64,000 nucleotides of DNA from Pseudomonas rhizophila (GCF_003033885.1 NZ_CP024081.1:2297924-2361923); one strand, 5' to 3'. Shown: positions 7,769 to 16,861, counted from the first letter of the stretch. Notes: generated by a model from the letters alone, not told the origin. Program-made: numbers and translations.

Positions 7769-9004
7769 ATGAAAGACCAAGACCAGAACGACAGCCAGGA
7801 AATCGGCCCAGCAGGCGAGAAACTGCAAAAAGTCCTCGCCCGTATCGGCGTCGGCTCGCGCCGCGACGTGGAAACCTGGATCACCCAGGGCCGGATCAAG
7901 GTCAACGGCAAAGATGCCACCTTGGGCCTGCGTGTCGACATGCACGACGCCATCACCATCGATGGCAAGGTGATCAAGCGCGAAGAGGCCGCCGAAACGG
8001 TGCGCCGCGTGATCATGTACAACAAACCCGACGGCGAGATCTGCACCCGTGACGACCCGGAAGGCCGTCCGACCGTGTTCGACAAAATGCCGCGTCCGAA
8101 AGAAGGCCGCTGGATCAACATCGGTCGCCTGGACATCAACACCACCGGTTTGCTGATGTTCACCACCGACGGTGAGCTGGCCAACCGCTTGATGCACCCG
8201 TCCTACGAGATGGACCGCGAATACGCCGTGCGTGTACGTGGTGAAGTCGACGACGAAATGATCGAGCGCCTGAAGGCCGGCGTTGTGCTGGAAGATGGCC
8301 CGGCGCGTTTCACCGACATCAAGCAGGCTCCGGGCGGCGAAGGCTTCAACCATTGGTACCACTGCGTGGTGATGGAAGGCCGCAACCGTGAAGTACGGCG
8401 CCTGTGGGAATCCCAGGGGCTGGTGGTCAGCCGCCTCAAGCGCGTGCGTTTCGGTCCGGTGTTCCTCAACTCCGACCTGCCGATGGGCCGCTGGCGCGAA
8501 ATGAGCCAGTACGAGGTCGACATCCTGGCCGCCGAAGTCGGCCTCAAGCCGGTAGCGATGCCGCAGATGACCGCCAAGAGCAAGGACAAGCTGGAGCGCA
8601 TGCAGCGTAAATCCTCGCGTCCGATGGGCAAGACCGAGCGCGTGCGTACGCTGCGTCCTGCCGCTGATGGCCCGGCCGCAGGTCCGCGTCCGTCCCGCGA
8701 GCCGCAGATCGAAGGCGAACGCCCGGCCCGCAAGCCTGCGCCACGTCAGGACGGCGAACGCGGCCCGCGCACGCCACGTCCGGCCAACGGTCGTACCGAG
8801 CGCGGCGAAGGTCGCGGTGCTCCGGCCGGTCGTGGTACGCCGGTGGCGGATCGCCCGGCCGACACCAAGCGTCCGGCCAAACCCGCAGCGAAAAAGCGCC
8901 CGGGCATCGTCCTGGTCGACCGCGACACGCCATCGGGCAAACGTCGCGGTGCCCCAGCGGGTTCGGGGCAGCGTCCGGGGTTTGGGCGTCGTAAGCCGGA
9001 GTGA
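7769..9004 (+). CDS. rluB: 23S rRNA pseudouridine synthase RluB
   Basis: Pseudouridine synthase acting on 23S rRNA position 2605 (E. coli numbering), 411 residues. An S4 RNA-binding domain (KLQKVLARIGVGSRRDVETWI) is followed by the RsuA/RluB/E/F catalytic core with the active-site Asp in GRLDINTTGLLMFTTDGEL and the later VVMEGRNREVRRLWES motif. The ATG at 7769 has a GGGAGG site eight bases upstream; the GTG at 7760 overlaps that site. The last 130 or so residues form a Lys/Arg/Pro/Gly-rich, probably disordered tail, likely extra RNA contact. A strong terminator follows. Confidence 0.93.
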   Translation: MKDQDQNDSQEIGPAGEKLQKVLARIGVGSRRDVETWITQGRIKVNGKDATLGLRVDMHDAITIDGKVIKREEAAETVRRVIMYNKPDGEICTRDDPEGRPTVFDKMPRPKEGRWINIGRLDINTTGLLMFTTDGELANRLMHPSYEMDREYAVRVRGEVDDEMIERLKAGVVLEDGPARFTDIKQAPGGEGFNHWYHCVVMEGRNREVRRLWESQGLVVSRLKRVRFGPVFLNSDLPMGRWREMSQYEVDILAAEVGLKPVAMPQMTAKSKDKLERMQRKSSRPMGKTERVRTLRPAADGPAAGPRPSREPQIEGERPARKPAPRQDGERGPRTPRPANGRTERGEGRGAPAGRGTPVADRPADTKRPAKPAAKKRPGIVLVDRDTPSGKRRGAPAGSGQRPGFGRRKPE

Positions 9005-9037
9005 GGCAGTTGTGAGGTTCTAGCTGCAAGTCGCAAG

Positions 9038-9071
9038 AAAAAACGCCAACCGTTGGGTTGGCGTTTTTTTT
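9038..9071 (+). terminator. Rho-independent terminator after rluB
   Basis: A-run, stem CGCCAAC/GTTGGCG and an eight-T run about 35 bases after the rluB stop. Confidence 0.9.
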
Positions 9072-9107
9072 GTCTGGCTTTAGTGATGCAGTGCTGGTGA
9101 GTCCGTC

Positions 9108-9200
9108 ATCGCGAGCAGGCTCGCTCCCACACTGGGACGGTGTCGACCACAAATTGTCTATTCACCAAAGATCAACTGTGGGAGCGAGCCTGCTCGCGAT
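9108..9200. repeat. REP pair, tail-to-tail orientation
   Basis: Arm ATCGCGAGC...GCTCCCAC at 9108-9130 and arm GTGGGAGC...GCTCGCGAT at 9178-9200, in the opposite relative order to the REPIN at 7327. Confidence 0.88.
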
Positions 9201-9277
9201 GGGGCCAGCAGCCCCATTACCATCCCAAGGTCGCCCGCCTTTTCTTGCCGCTTGAAGCTTGCCGCTTGAAGCTGCCC

Positions 9278-10243
9278 CTAAAGCACAAACCGCCCATCAA
9301 ACATCGGCTCGTTATCCAACGCCAACACACCGCTCTCGAAAATCAGATCCAGATGATGGCTGCCCTTGGCCCCGCCACCCAGCCCCAGGTGCAGGCCGCA
9401 ATGGCGCTCCTCGAAACCGGCATTGCGGGCATAGAGGCTCTTGACCCCTTCGTTGGTGCCGATGCCCAGTTCCTCGATGCGCCGGTTGGACGGGTTGGCG
9501 TCCAGGTATTTATTGAAGTCGTGTTCCAGGCCCGGCACATCGCTGGCGATTTTCTGAATGGTGGAGTCTTCGATCCACAACTCCAGCGGCGATTGCAGTA
9601 CGCCGTATTTGCGGGCGAACGGGATGGTGCTCAGGAAAGTGCCGACGAACTTCACCTGACCGTTAATGGTGTCGCTGTGGGTAGCGATTTCGCCGGGTGC
9701 CAGGTCGTAGTTGCCAACACCGTTGATGTCGGTCCATTTCTTGACGCTGTTGAGGGCCGTATCGAAATACGAACCGTGGTCATCCTGAAAACTCAACGTC
9801 GTTGCTTGGGACATGCGCCGGATCAGGTGACTGTTGAGCCCGGCGATGCGCTGAGGAATCACGCTGAAGGTGTCGTAGAAATAATCGCCGTAGTCCTTGA
9901 ACAGCAGCGATTTCTTCCAGTTGTCCGCCATCACGCCTTGCAGCGCGCGAACAAAGTCCGGGCCGTCGGGGCGTGGGTTGGGCAGGGTGGAAGAGTCGTA
10001 GAAGAAAATGTACAGATCGCTGTCGGCAATCGCCTTGGACAGTCGCTCCGTGGATTCAAGGTCCAGGCGCATGGTGCTGAACCGGAAGGGTGAACCGCTG
10101 CCAGCCTGTTCGGCAATGGCCCCGGTCAGTGCTTCGTAGTCGGCGGTATGGCCGAGCAACACCTTGGCTGGCTGGATGCCGGCCAGGGCGGGATGATGTT
10201 CAAGGTAGTAAAGGAAATGTGAGATGGCTCGTTGCGTGTCCAT
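9278..10243 (-). CDS. M29-like (aminopeptidase T-like) protein
   Basis: Protein of 321 residues that I cannot place in a named family with certainty. The C-terminal segment HCGLHLGLGGGAKGSHHLDL (281-300) resembles the metal-binding end of M29 aminopeptidases, with candidate ligands His285, His297 and Asp299. The rest is soluble with no signal peptide. It lies 90 bases downstream of a 45-residue peptide gene on the same strand, with a strong GC-rich hairpin between them. That arrangement is typical of a peptide precursor followed by its processing enzyme, so a leader peptidase or peptide-modifying role is possible. This is inference. A stand-alone cytoplasmic peptidase is the simpler alternative. 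Confidence 0.6.
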   Translation of the reverse strand: MDTQRAISHFLYYLEHHPALAGIQPAKVLLGHTADYEALTGAIAEQAGSGSPFRFSTMRLDLESTERLSKAIADSDLYIFFYDSSTLPNPRPDGPDFVRALQGVMADNWKKSLLFKDYGDYFYDTFSVIPQRIAGLNSHLIRRMSQATTLSFQDDHGSYFDTALNSVKKWTDINGVGNYDLAPGEIATHSDTINGQVKFVGTFLSTIPFARKYGVLQSPLELWIEDSTIQKIASDVPGLEHDFNKYLDANPSNRRIEELGIGTNEGVKSLYARNAGFEERHCGLHLGLGGGAKGSHHLDLIFESGVLALDNEPMFDGRFVL

Positions 10244-10293
10244 GCTTATTCTTCCCTGACAGTGGTGTTTGGCTTCCCTGAAATCTGCAAAGT

Positions 10294-10324
10294 GGCGGAG
10301 CCGACCGGCCGGATCGCCTCCGCC
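10294..10324 (-). promoter_or_regulatory. GC-rich hairpin between peptide gene and M29-like gene
   Basis: GGCGGAG at 10294-10300 pairs with CTCCGCC at 10318-10324, and the loop holds further CGA/TCG and CCGG complementarity. There is no T-run, so it looks like an attenuator or RNA-stabilising stem that would favour the peptide transcript, not a classical terminator. Confidence 0.55.
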
Positions 10325-10333
10325 GGGCGATGC

Positions 10334-10471
10334 TTACAGAGGCCACATCGCCGTGCCGAACGGAACAACGGCGTCGGCTTGCATCATTTCAACTGCGGCT
10401 TCGTGGGTCGGAGCTTCAAACCATTCGTCCAGTTGCAGTTCGGTTTCCAAGTCTTTGTCCAGTGCTTGCAT
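10334..10471 (-). CDS. 45-residue peptide, candidate precursor
   Basis: Short gene with a clear AGGAG ribosome site seven bases before the ATG. The 45-residue product has an acidic N-terminal half (MQALDKDLETELQLDEWFEA), then a Met/Ala-rich middle and a neutral hydrophobic end ADAVVPFGTAMWPL with no Cys. A charged leader and a compact distinct C-terminus are the usual shape of ribosomally made, modified peptide precursors. The M29-like gene follows 90 bases on. Upstream is a very AT-rich block likely to carry its promoter. I recognise no family. It could instead be an ordinary small protein partner of the downstream product. Confidence 0.6.
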   Translation of the reverse strand: MQALDKDLETELQLDEWFEAPTHEAAVEMMQADAVVPFGTAMWPL

Positions 10472-11119
10472 AGTGAATCTCCTAGATGACTTTTACGGAA
10501 AATTGCGAAGTCGATTCCGCGATGGAGAACTGACCGGAAGCGGCTGCGCAAAACCTGCCGGCACGACGCCTTGGCAAGTCGCTGAAAACCTAGTCGAGGG
10601 TTTTTTGGAATGCAAAAAAATAATTTATTTTTTTTCGTTTGAACTTTTTATTCCATTTTTACCGAAGAAATTAGTTATTCAAAAACAGTTGGCTGTGTAG
10701 TTTTTTGCTTAGGTAGCTAGCTACCGTCAATTTGCAGTCAGCTTACAGAAAATTCCCACACGGAAAGTTTGCGTTACGGTTTGTAAAGAAATGCTGACGA
10801 TTTTTGCCTATCAAATCGGTCTATACCGGCGTTTGGCTGCGCTGTAAGAAAAAGCTGCCGAGGAGGTCGGTTTGACGGGGGTTCCGACACTTCGCAGCGC
10901 TTGTTTCAAACCGGCGGGACGGGTCAGATGCGCGGCAGACCTGAAGTACGGGGTGCGCAGGTGTCTGGTCGCAGTGGGGGAGCGGTGTACAATGCGCCGC
11001 GTTTTACTGTGACCCTTCGCGTACCCACGCATTTTCAAGGTTATCCGCCTTGTTCACTCCGCCACGCCACGAGCGTGTCGGGTTCGATTTCGTCACAGAT
11101 AAAAACAAATAGGTGACGC
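10472..11119. other. Intergenic region with AT-rich block
   Basis: Divergent spacer of about 650 bp between the peptide gene and the permease. A strongly AT-rich block (about 10600-10700) stands out from the GC-rich surroundings and probably holds the peptide promoter; such blocks are typical MvaT/H-NS targets. Closer to the permease a TACAAT -10-like hexamer lies at 10988-10993 without a convincing -35. No supported gene was seen. Confidence 0.5.
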
Positions 11120-12541
11120 ATGACCGTTGTAGAAAATACGCATTCAGGCGAGCTGAAACGCGGCCTGAAAAATCGACACATTCAACTGATCGCCCTCGGC
11201 GGCGCGATCGGTACAGGCCTGTTCCTCGGCTCGGCGGGGGTGCTGAAGTCAGCCGGCCCGTCGATGATCCTCGGTTACGCCATTTGCGGCTTCATTGCCT
11301 TCATGATCATGCGCCAGTTGGGCGAGATGATTGTCGAAGAGCCAGTGGCCGGCTCCTTCAGTCACTTTGCCCACAAGTATTGGGGCGGTTTCGCCGGCTT
11401 CCTGTCGGGCTGGAACTGCTGGATTCTCTACATCCTGGTGGGCATGTCGGAACTGACCGCGGTCGGCAAGTACATCCACTACTGGGCGCCGGACATCCCG
11501 ACCTGGGCTTCGGCGGCAGCATTCTTCGTCCTGATCAACGTCATCAACCTGGCCAACGTCAAAGTCTTTGGCGAGGCCGAGTTCTGGTTCGCGATCATCA
11601 AGGTCGTGGCAATTGTCGGCATGATTGCCCTGGGCAGCTATCTGCTGGTCAGCGGTCACGGTGGCCCACAAGCTTCGGTGACCAACCTTTGGGCCCACGG
11701 TGGATTCTTCCCCAACGGCGTGAGCGGTCTGGTGATGGCGATGGCGATCATCATGTTCTCCTTCGGTGGCCTGGAAATGCTCGGCTTCACCGCTGCCGAG
11801 GCGGACAAACCGAAAACCGTGATCCCCAAGGCCATCAACCAGGTGATCTACCGCATCCTGATTTTCTACATCGGTGCCCTGGTGGTGCTGTTGTCCCTGA
11901 CCCCATGGGACAGCCTGCTGAACACTCTCAATGCCTCCGGCGATGCCTACAGCGGCAGCCCGTTCGTGCAGGTGTTCTCGATGCTGGGTAGTAATACGGC
12001 GGCGCACATCCTCAACTTCGTAGTGCTGACCGCCGCGCTGTCGGTGTACAACAGCGGCACCTACTGCAACAGCCGCATGCTGCTGGGCATGGCCGAACAG
12101 GGCGATGCGCCCAAGGCCCTGGCCAAGATCGACAAGCGTGGCGTGCCGGTGCGTTCGATCCTGGCTTCTGCTGCGGTCACGCTGGTGGCGGTGCTGCTTA
12201 ACTACCTGATCCCGCAGCATGCGCTGGAGTTGTTGATGTCGCTGGTGGTCGCGACCCTGGTGATCAACTGGGCGATGATCAGCTATTCGCACTTCAAGTT
12301 CCGTCAGCACATGAACCAGACCCGCCAGACACCGCTGTTCAAGGCGCTGTGGTATCCGTACGGCAACTATGTCTGCCTGGCGTTCGTGGTGTTCATTCTT
12401 GGGGTAATGCTGCTGATTCCCGGCATCCAGATATCGGTCTACGCGATTCCGGTGTGGGTGGTGTTCATGTGGGTGTGCTACCTGATCAAGAACAAGCGCA
12501 GTGCCCGGCAGGACATGGCTGTGGCCGCTGCCGCCAAGTAA
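11120..12541 (+). CDS. aroP: Aromatic amino acid permease (AroP/PheP-like, APC family)
   Basis: Amino acid/proton symporter of 473 residues with twelve hydrophobic helices in the inner membrane. The opening KRGLKNRHIQLIALGGAIGTGLFLGS is the signature of the amino acid transporter (AAT) branch of the APC superfamily. The LSGWNCWILYILVGMSELTAVGKYIHYW segment resembles AroP/PheP, so tyrosine, phenylalanine and tryptophan are the likely substrates, although other AAT members (proline, GABA) share much of this pattern. It is monocistronic, ending in a long palindromic terminator. Confidence 0.85.
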   Translation: MTVVENTHSGELKRGLKNRHIQLIALGGAIGTGLFLGSAGVLKSAGPSMILGYAICGFIAFMIMRQLGEMIVEEPVAGSFSHFAHKYWGGFAGFLSGWNCWILYILVGMSELTAVGKYIHYWAPDIPTWASAAAFFVLINVINLANVKVFGEAEFWFAIIKVVAIVGMIALGSYLLVSGHGGPQASVTNLWAHGGFFPNGVSGLVMAMAIIMFSFGGLEMLGFTAAEADKPKTVIPKAINQVIYRILIFYIGALVVLLSLTPWDSLLNTLNASGDAYSGSPFVQVFSMLGSNTAAHILNFVVLTAALSVYNSGTYCNSRMLLGMAEQGDAPKALAKIDKRGVPVRSILASAAVTLVAVLLNYLIPQHALELLMSLVVATLVINWAMISYSHFKFRQHMNQTRQTPLFKALWYPYGNYVCLAFVVFILGVMLLIPGIQISVYAIPVWVVFMWVCYLIKNKRSARQDMAVAAAAK

Positions 12542-12551
12542 GCGTCCTTGA

Positions 12552-12590
12552 AATACAACAAACCCGGCACTTGGCCGGGTTTGTTGTATT
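12552..12590. terminator. Long symmetrical terminator
   Basis: Perfect 17-bp inverted repeat (AATACAACAAACCCGGC and its complement) with a five-base loop, usable in both directions, directly after the permease gene. Confidence 0.88.
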
Positions 12591-12609
12591 CAGACTCATG
12601 CTGATCCCT

Positions 12610-12697
12610 GTGGGAGCGAGCCTGCTCGCGATGGCGCCAGCACATTCAGCATTGATGCAAGCTGACCCACCGCTATCGCGAGCAGGCTCGCTCCCAC
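12610..12697. repeat. REPIN sharing its spacer with the 19-kb array
   Basis: Inverted REP arms at 12610 and ending 12697. The spacer (CACATTCAGCATTGATGCAA, then GCTGACCCA) is almost identical to that inside the 136-bp tandem units at 19 kb, marking the same REPIN subfamily. Confidence 0.88.
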
Positions 12698-12763
12698 AAG
12701 GGTTGGTCGCTGTCTTGGGGATTCGCGGTATTCTGTGGGTCCTGATACCGGACTTCTTTTTCC

Positions 12764-13177
12764 ATGCTGGCAATTTCCAACACTGTGCACATCCCGGACG
12801 CCGAGATCGAACTGACGGCCATCCGAGCCCAAGGCGCCGGCGGGCAGAACGTCAACAAGGTGTCCAGCGCCGTGCACTTGCGCTTCGACATTGCGGCCTC
12901 GTCCTTGCCCGATTTCTACAAGGAGCGGTTGCTGGCGCTGCGCGACAGTCGCATCACCAGCGACGGCGTGTTGATCATCAAGGCCCAGCAATACCGCACC
13001 CAGGAACAGAACCGGGCCGATGCCCTGGAACGCCTGACCGAACTGATCCTTAACGCCACCAAGGTCGAAAAGAAGCGCCGTCCGACCAAACCGACCCTGG
13101 GCTCGAAGAAACGTCGCCTGGAATCCAAGACCAAGCGCGGTTCGATCAAAGCCGGGCGCGGCAAGGTGGACTTCTAG
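12764..13177 (+). CDS. arfB: Alternative ribosome-rescue factor ArfB (YaeJ)
   Basis: Peptidyl-tRNA hydrolase that rescues ribosomes stalled on non-stop mRNAs, 137 residues. The RF-like catalytic GGQ is present in [21 protein letters not shown] (about 20-40). A long Lys/Arg-rich C-terminal tail (from about 100) matches the part that inserts into the empty mRNA channel in ArfB. Length fits the family. Its TAG stop overlaps the TAG stop of the convergent MFS gene by two bases. Confidence 0.93.
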   Translation: MLAISNTVHIPDAEIELTAIRAQGAGGQNVNKVSSAVHLRFDIAASSLPDFYKERLLALRDSRITSDGVLIIKAQQYRTQEQNRADALERLTELILNATKVEKKRRPTKPTLGSKKRRLESKTKRGSIKAGRGKVDF

Positions 13178-14373
13178 TTTTTCTCCCGCTCCTGGCGATA
13201 CTTCGGCGCCTGGCGGTACAGGTAGAGACTCAGCAACAACCCGCCCAAGGCCGCCAGCGCGGCGAACAAAAAGATCGAAGCAAAACCGAAACCTGCGGCA
13301 ATCGCACCGGCCAACGGCCCGGTAATCCCCAGGGACAAGTCAATAAACAACGAATAGGCGCCCACCGCCGCGCCACGGCTGGAGGCGGGTACCAGGTTGA
13401 CCGCTTCCACCCCCAGCGCCGGGAACACCAGGGAAAAACCGAAGCCGCTCAATGCCGCGCCGGCCAAGGCCCAATGCGCATCCGGCGCCAGCCAGAGCAA
13501 CAACAAACCGAGGGTTTCCACCGACAGGCAGGCAATCGCCACCCGGAAGCCGCCCAGGCGGTTGATCAAATTACCGAACAGCAAGCGCGCGCCGATGAAG
13601 CTGGCGCCGAACAGGCTCAGGCACAGCACTGCGTTGTCCCACTGCTGCGTGGCGTAATACAGGGTGATGAACGTGGCGATGGTGCCAAAACCGATGGAGC
13701 CCAGGGCCAGGCCGCAGCCATGGGGCAGGACGCGTCCGAGAACATGCATGAAAGGCAGCCGTTCGCCAGTGACAATGGGCGCCGCCGTTTTCGGCCAGGC
13801 CAGCGCCAGCCCCAGCAACGCCAGCAAAATAATGCTGACGCCCATGCTCCACAGCCCCAGGGATTTCACCAGCCACACCCCCAACGGCGCGCCAATCGCC
13901 AGCGCGCCGTAGCTGGCGATACCGTTCCAGGAAATCACCTTGGCGGTATTCGCCGCGCCGACCCGGCCGATGCCCCAGCCAATCGATCCCGAGCCTACCA
14001 GGCTTTCGGCGCTGCCCAGCACCAGGCGGCCGATCAGCAGGCTGATCAGGCTCAGCGTCGGTAGGTTTGACGTCCAGGCAGACGCCAGCATGAACACACC
14101 GCTCAGCCCGCAACCGGCGAGGCCGAACATGACCGCGCGCTTGCTCCCCAGGTTGTCGATGATCCGTCCGGCATAAGGACGACTGAGGAGGGTGGCCAGG
14201 TACTGGACGCTGATTACCAACCCGGCGATCACCGCGCCAAAACCCAGTTCGCCGTGGACGAACCCGGGCAACACGGCGAGGGGAATGCCGATATTCAGGT
14301 AGCCAATGAAAGTGAACAGAACGATGGAAACGACTTGCAGCGTGACCGCCAAGGGGCGCTGGGTATCTGGCAT
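13174..14373 (-). CDS. MFS transporter (YhhS-like)
   Basis: Major facilitator superfamily exporter of 399 residues with twelve predicted membrane helices. The N-terminal pattern [27 protein letters not shown] and the loop [21 protein letters not shown] (between helices 2 and 3, the MFS motif A region) resemble the E. coli YhhS/YfcJ group, associated with efflux of small molecules. The substrate cannot be read from sequence. The ATG at 14373 matches the family start better than the GTG at 14388. Neither has a strong ribosome site. The gene converges on arfB with overlapping stops. Confidence 0.85.
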   Translation of the reverse strand: MPDTQRPLAVTLQVVSIVLFTFIGYLNIGIPLAVLPGFVHGELGFGAVIAGLVISVQYLATLLSRPYAGRIIDNLGSKRAVMFGLAGCGLSGVFMLASAWTSNLPTLSLISLLIGRLVLGSAESLVGSGSIGWGIGRVGAANTAKVISWNGIASYGALAIGAPLGVWLVKSLGLWSMGVSIILLALLGLALAWPKTAAPIVTGERLPFMHVLGRVLPHGCGLALGSIGFGTIATFITLYYATQQWDNAVLCLSLFGASFIGARLLFGNLINRLGGFRVAIACLSVETLGLLLLWLAPDAHWALAGAALSGFGFSLVFPALGVEAVNLVPASSRGAAVGAYSLFIDLSLGITGPLAGAIAAGFGFASIFLFAALAALGGLLLSLYLYRQAPKYRQEREKN

Positions 14374-14456
14374 GGGTAAAGAGTCCACGGAGCAGCAGGA
14401 TAGATAGGCTGCTTATGATAGCGGTGCCTGCGACCGTGAAGCGTGGAAAAGTAAAA

Positions 14457-14666
14457 CTATTTGCCGGATGGCGCTGGGGTGTCGTCTTGTCCAGCCACCA
14501 GGTGCGTGGTGACCAATGCAGCGAGGGCGTTTTCTTCAGTGCCAAATCGTGCCAGCAGGGCGGCTTGTTTCTCTGGGGAAAGGCGCGTCCAGATATCGAC
14601 CATCTTTTCGGCGGTGCCGATCAGGACGCTGGCTTGGGCTTCGCTGAAGGTAGGGTCATCGGTCAT
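14457..14666 (-). CDS. Small hypothetical protein
   Basis: Predicted 69-residue soluble protein starting MTDDPTFSEAQASV; the start at 14666 is chosen over an extension to 14717 because the added residues are unlike the rest. It is helical, with segments AEKMVDIWTRLSPEKQAALLARFG and ALAALVTTHLVAG, and no cysteines. I recognise no family. It follows another small minus-strand gene (14883-14740) by about 70 bases and may be cotranscribed with it. Confidence 0.65.
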   Translation of the reverse strand: MTDDPTFSEAQASVLIGTAEKMVDIWTRLSPEKQAALLARFGTEENALAALVTTHLVAGQDDTPAPSGK

Positions 14667-14739
14667 GGGGGGCTCAGGATTCAGGCAGTGTGGAAAGCGC
14701 ATCTTAGCGCTTTCCACACGGTCTGGTCGTGCGGGTGAA

Positions 14740-14883
14740 TCAGTCTTCGCTGTCGGCCTGGCGGCGTTCAGTGGCTTCTTTGGGCTCGGGTTGCTGGGCG
14801 TCTGGTTGCCCCCCGGCTTGTAGCGTGGTCGTCTGCTCAGTTTCGTGCAGGCTAGGGAAGGGGAGATTAGGAATCTCGTGCAT
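14740..14883 (-). CDS. Small hypothetical protein, 47 residues
   Basis: Short gene with a good AGGAG site six bases before the ATG. The 47-residue product starts MHEIPNLPFPSLHETEQT and is rich in Gln, Glu and Pro, with no hydrophobic helix or Cys, so it is probably disordered. Nothing indicates a function. It lies upstream of, and in the same direction as, the 69-residue gene, suggesting a two-gene unit. Confidence 0.5.
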   Translation of the reverse strand: MHEIPNLPFPSLHETEQTTTLQAGGQPDAQQPEPKEATERRQADSED

Positions 14884-15198
14884 ATCGCGCTCCTCGCAAA
14901 GTCTGTTGGTAGATCTGGTAGATCCGCGCTTTTACAAAGCTTGGGCAGGATACAGCAGAAGAAATGACAAAAAGACTTTTAAGTTCCGTTGCGGCGACAA
15001 AAGGGCTTGTCTGGACAGGACATGTCCAATCATCAAACGCCTGCTACCGGTCGTCGCGAAGGCTCAAGAATGCGCACGGCGGGTCGATGGCTTGTACATA
15101 TCCCGCATTCGGTTGCGACACTGCAAACCACGAACATGGAGGTCGGGACGTGTCGTCCGTGAGCTTGGCTCTTTCTTCTTTTCAAGAGATTTCCCTCC
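14884..15198. other. Divergent intergenic region
   Basis: About 315 bp between the small gene at 14883 and the chemoreceptor at 15199. It should contain both promoters. I see no RNA gene, repeat or convincing promoter pair. Confidence 0.4.
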
Positions 15199-16824
15199 AT
15201 GTTTCTACAAAAATCCCTGAGAGCGCAGATTCTCGCCTTGCTCAGTGGCAGCCTGCTGGCGATGTTGCTGATTGCCCTGGCGTCTTTCCATTTCCTCTCC
15301 AACGGCGTCCAGAACTATCGCAACCTGATCGATGGCCCGTTGCGTGCGTCGCAGTTGATCGATGAGGCCAACCTGCAATTCAAGGTGCAGGTCCAGGAAT
15401 GGAAAAACGTTCTGCTGCGCGGCAAGCAGCCGGCGGACCTAGCTAAATACTGGAAGCAGTTCGAAGATCGCCAGCATGATGTCCAGGGTATTCTTGGCCA
15501 GTTGATCGCCCTTGAAGGGGTTGCGACACCCATCAAGACTCGGATCGAGGGTCTGCGAGACGAACACCGTCAATTGGGTGCGGCCTACCAGAAGGGCCGT
15601 GATGCGTTTGTGACGGCGGGCGGCGATGCGGCGGCGGGTGATGCGGCGGTCAAAGGTGTGGACCGCGCGGCCAGCGAGCAAATGAGTGCGCTGGTGGTGG
15701 AGTTGCGCAAACTTGCCGGCGAACAATCGGCGCAGATCAGTGCCGGTGCCGATCGCACGATTATGCTGGGCACCGTGATCATGCTGGTTTCCGGCCTGCT
15801 GATCGGGCTGTTCAGCCTGTGGCTGGTCAATCGCAACCTGGTGCAGCCGATCCGCAACCTGATCGAATACGTGACCCAACTGAGTCGCGGCCGTTTCGCC
15901 GAGCGGGTAGTCAGCAACCGGCAGGACGAATTGGGTGACCTGGCGCTGGCCGCCAATACCCTGCGCGACTTTCTCGCCGAAACCTTCTCGCGTCTGCAGC
16001 GCAGTGCCACGGAACTGGACAGTGCCAGCGGCGAGCTTAATGCCATCGCCAGCCTGATGAGCCAAGGCACCAGCGAGCAATTCGAACGCACCGACCAGGT
16101 GGCGACGGCGATGAACGAAATGTCCGCCACCGCCCAGGAAGTCGCTCGCCATGCCGCCGACGCGGCACAGGCCGCCGATGACGCCGATCACTCGGCGCAG
16201 CAGGGCGAGAAGGTCATGCAAGGGACCATTCATACCATCACCCGCATGCGCGGTGAAATCGCCAACACGGCCACAGTCATCCGCCAGTTGGAAACCGATA
16301 GCGGGCGCATTGGCAAGGTGCTGGAAGTGATCCGCGGTATCGCCGAGCAGACCAATCTGTTGGCCCTCAACGCTGCCATCGAAGCGGCCCGGGCTGGCGA
16401 GGCTGGACGCGGTTTCGCGGTGGTTGCCGATGAGGTGCGCAGTCTGGCCCAGCGCACCGCCTCGTCCATCATCGAGATCAACCAGATTATCCAGACCGTG
16501 CAAACCGGTGCGGTGGACGCAGCCCAGGCCATCGAGAGCGGTCAGTCGCGCAGTGAAGAAAGTGTGGAGCAGGTGACTCAGGCCGGTGTGATGCTCGAAC
16601 GCATTACCCAGGCCGTGGAAGCGATTCGCGACATGAATCGTCAGATCGCCACTGCCGCAGAAGAGCAGACCTCGGTGGCTGAAGACATCTCGCGCAACCT
16701 GACCGAAATCACCTGCATCGCCAGCACTAACCTGGACAATGTACAGCGCACCGAAGCCGCGAGTCGGAACCTGCACGGTTTGTCAGGGCAGTTGAATGAA
16801 GTGACGGCGCGGTTGAGTGCCTGA
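15199..16824 (+). CDS. Methyl-accepting chemotaxis protein
   Basis: Transmembrane chemoreceptor of 541 residues. Helix 1 (about 8-32) and helix 2 (about 188-211) flank a helical periplasmic sensor of about 155 residues compatible with a four-helix bundle. A HAMP linker follows ([13 protein letters not shown]), then the cytoplasmic signalling domain with the hairpin tip [24 protein letters not shown]. The ligand cannot be told. The gene is alone, with a terminator just downstream. The start has only a weak GAGA-type ribosome site but gives the expected membrane-anchored N-terminus. Confidence 0.92.
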   Translation: MFLQKSLRAQILALLSGSLLAMLLIALASFHFLSNGVQNYRNLIDGPLRASQLIDEANLQFKVQVQEWKNVLLRGKQPADLAKYWKQFEDRQHDVQGILGQLIALEGVATPIKTRIEGLRDEHRQLGAAYQKGRDAFVTAGGDAAAGDAAVKGVDRAASEQMSALVVELRKLAGEQSAQISAGADRTIMLGTVIMLVSGLLIGLFSLWLVNRNLVQPIRNLIEYVTQLSRGRFAERVVSNRQDELGDLALAANTLRDFLAETFSRLQRSATELDSASGELNAIASLMSQGTSEQFERTDQVATAMNEMSATAQEVARHAADAAQAADDADHSAQQGEKVMQGTIHTITRMRGEIANTATVIRQLETDSGRIGKVLEVIRGIAEQTNLLALNAAIEAARAGEAGRGFAVVADEVRSLAQRTASSIIEINQIIQTVQTGAVDAAQAIESGQSRSEESVEQVTQAGVMLERITQAVEAIRDMNRQIATAAEEQTSVAEDISRNLTEITCIASTNLDNVQRTEAASRNLHGLSGQLNEVTARLSA

Positions 16825-16861
16825 CGGTCGACGGTCGTTAGCGGTAGTTGTCGATAGATGC

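Noticed and set aside
9140..10093. Plus-strand open frame opposite the M29-like gene
   Set aside because: It starts within a REP and has a shadow-type composition; the minus strand has a better start and a motif-bearing product.
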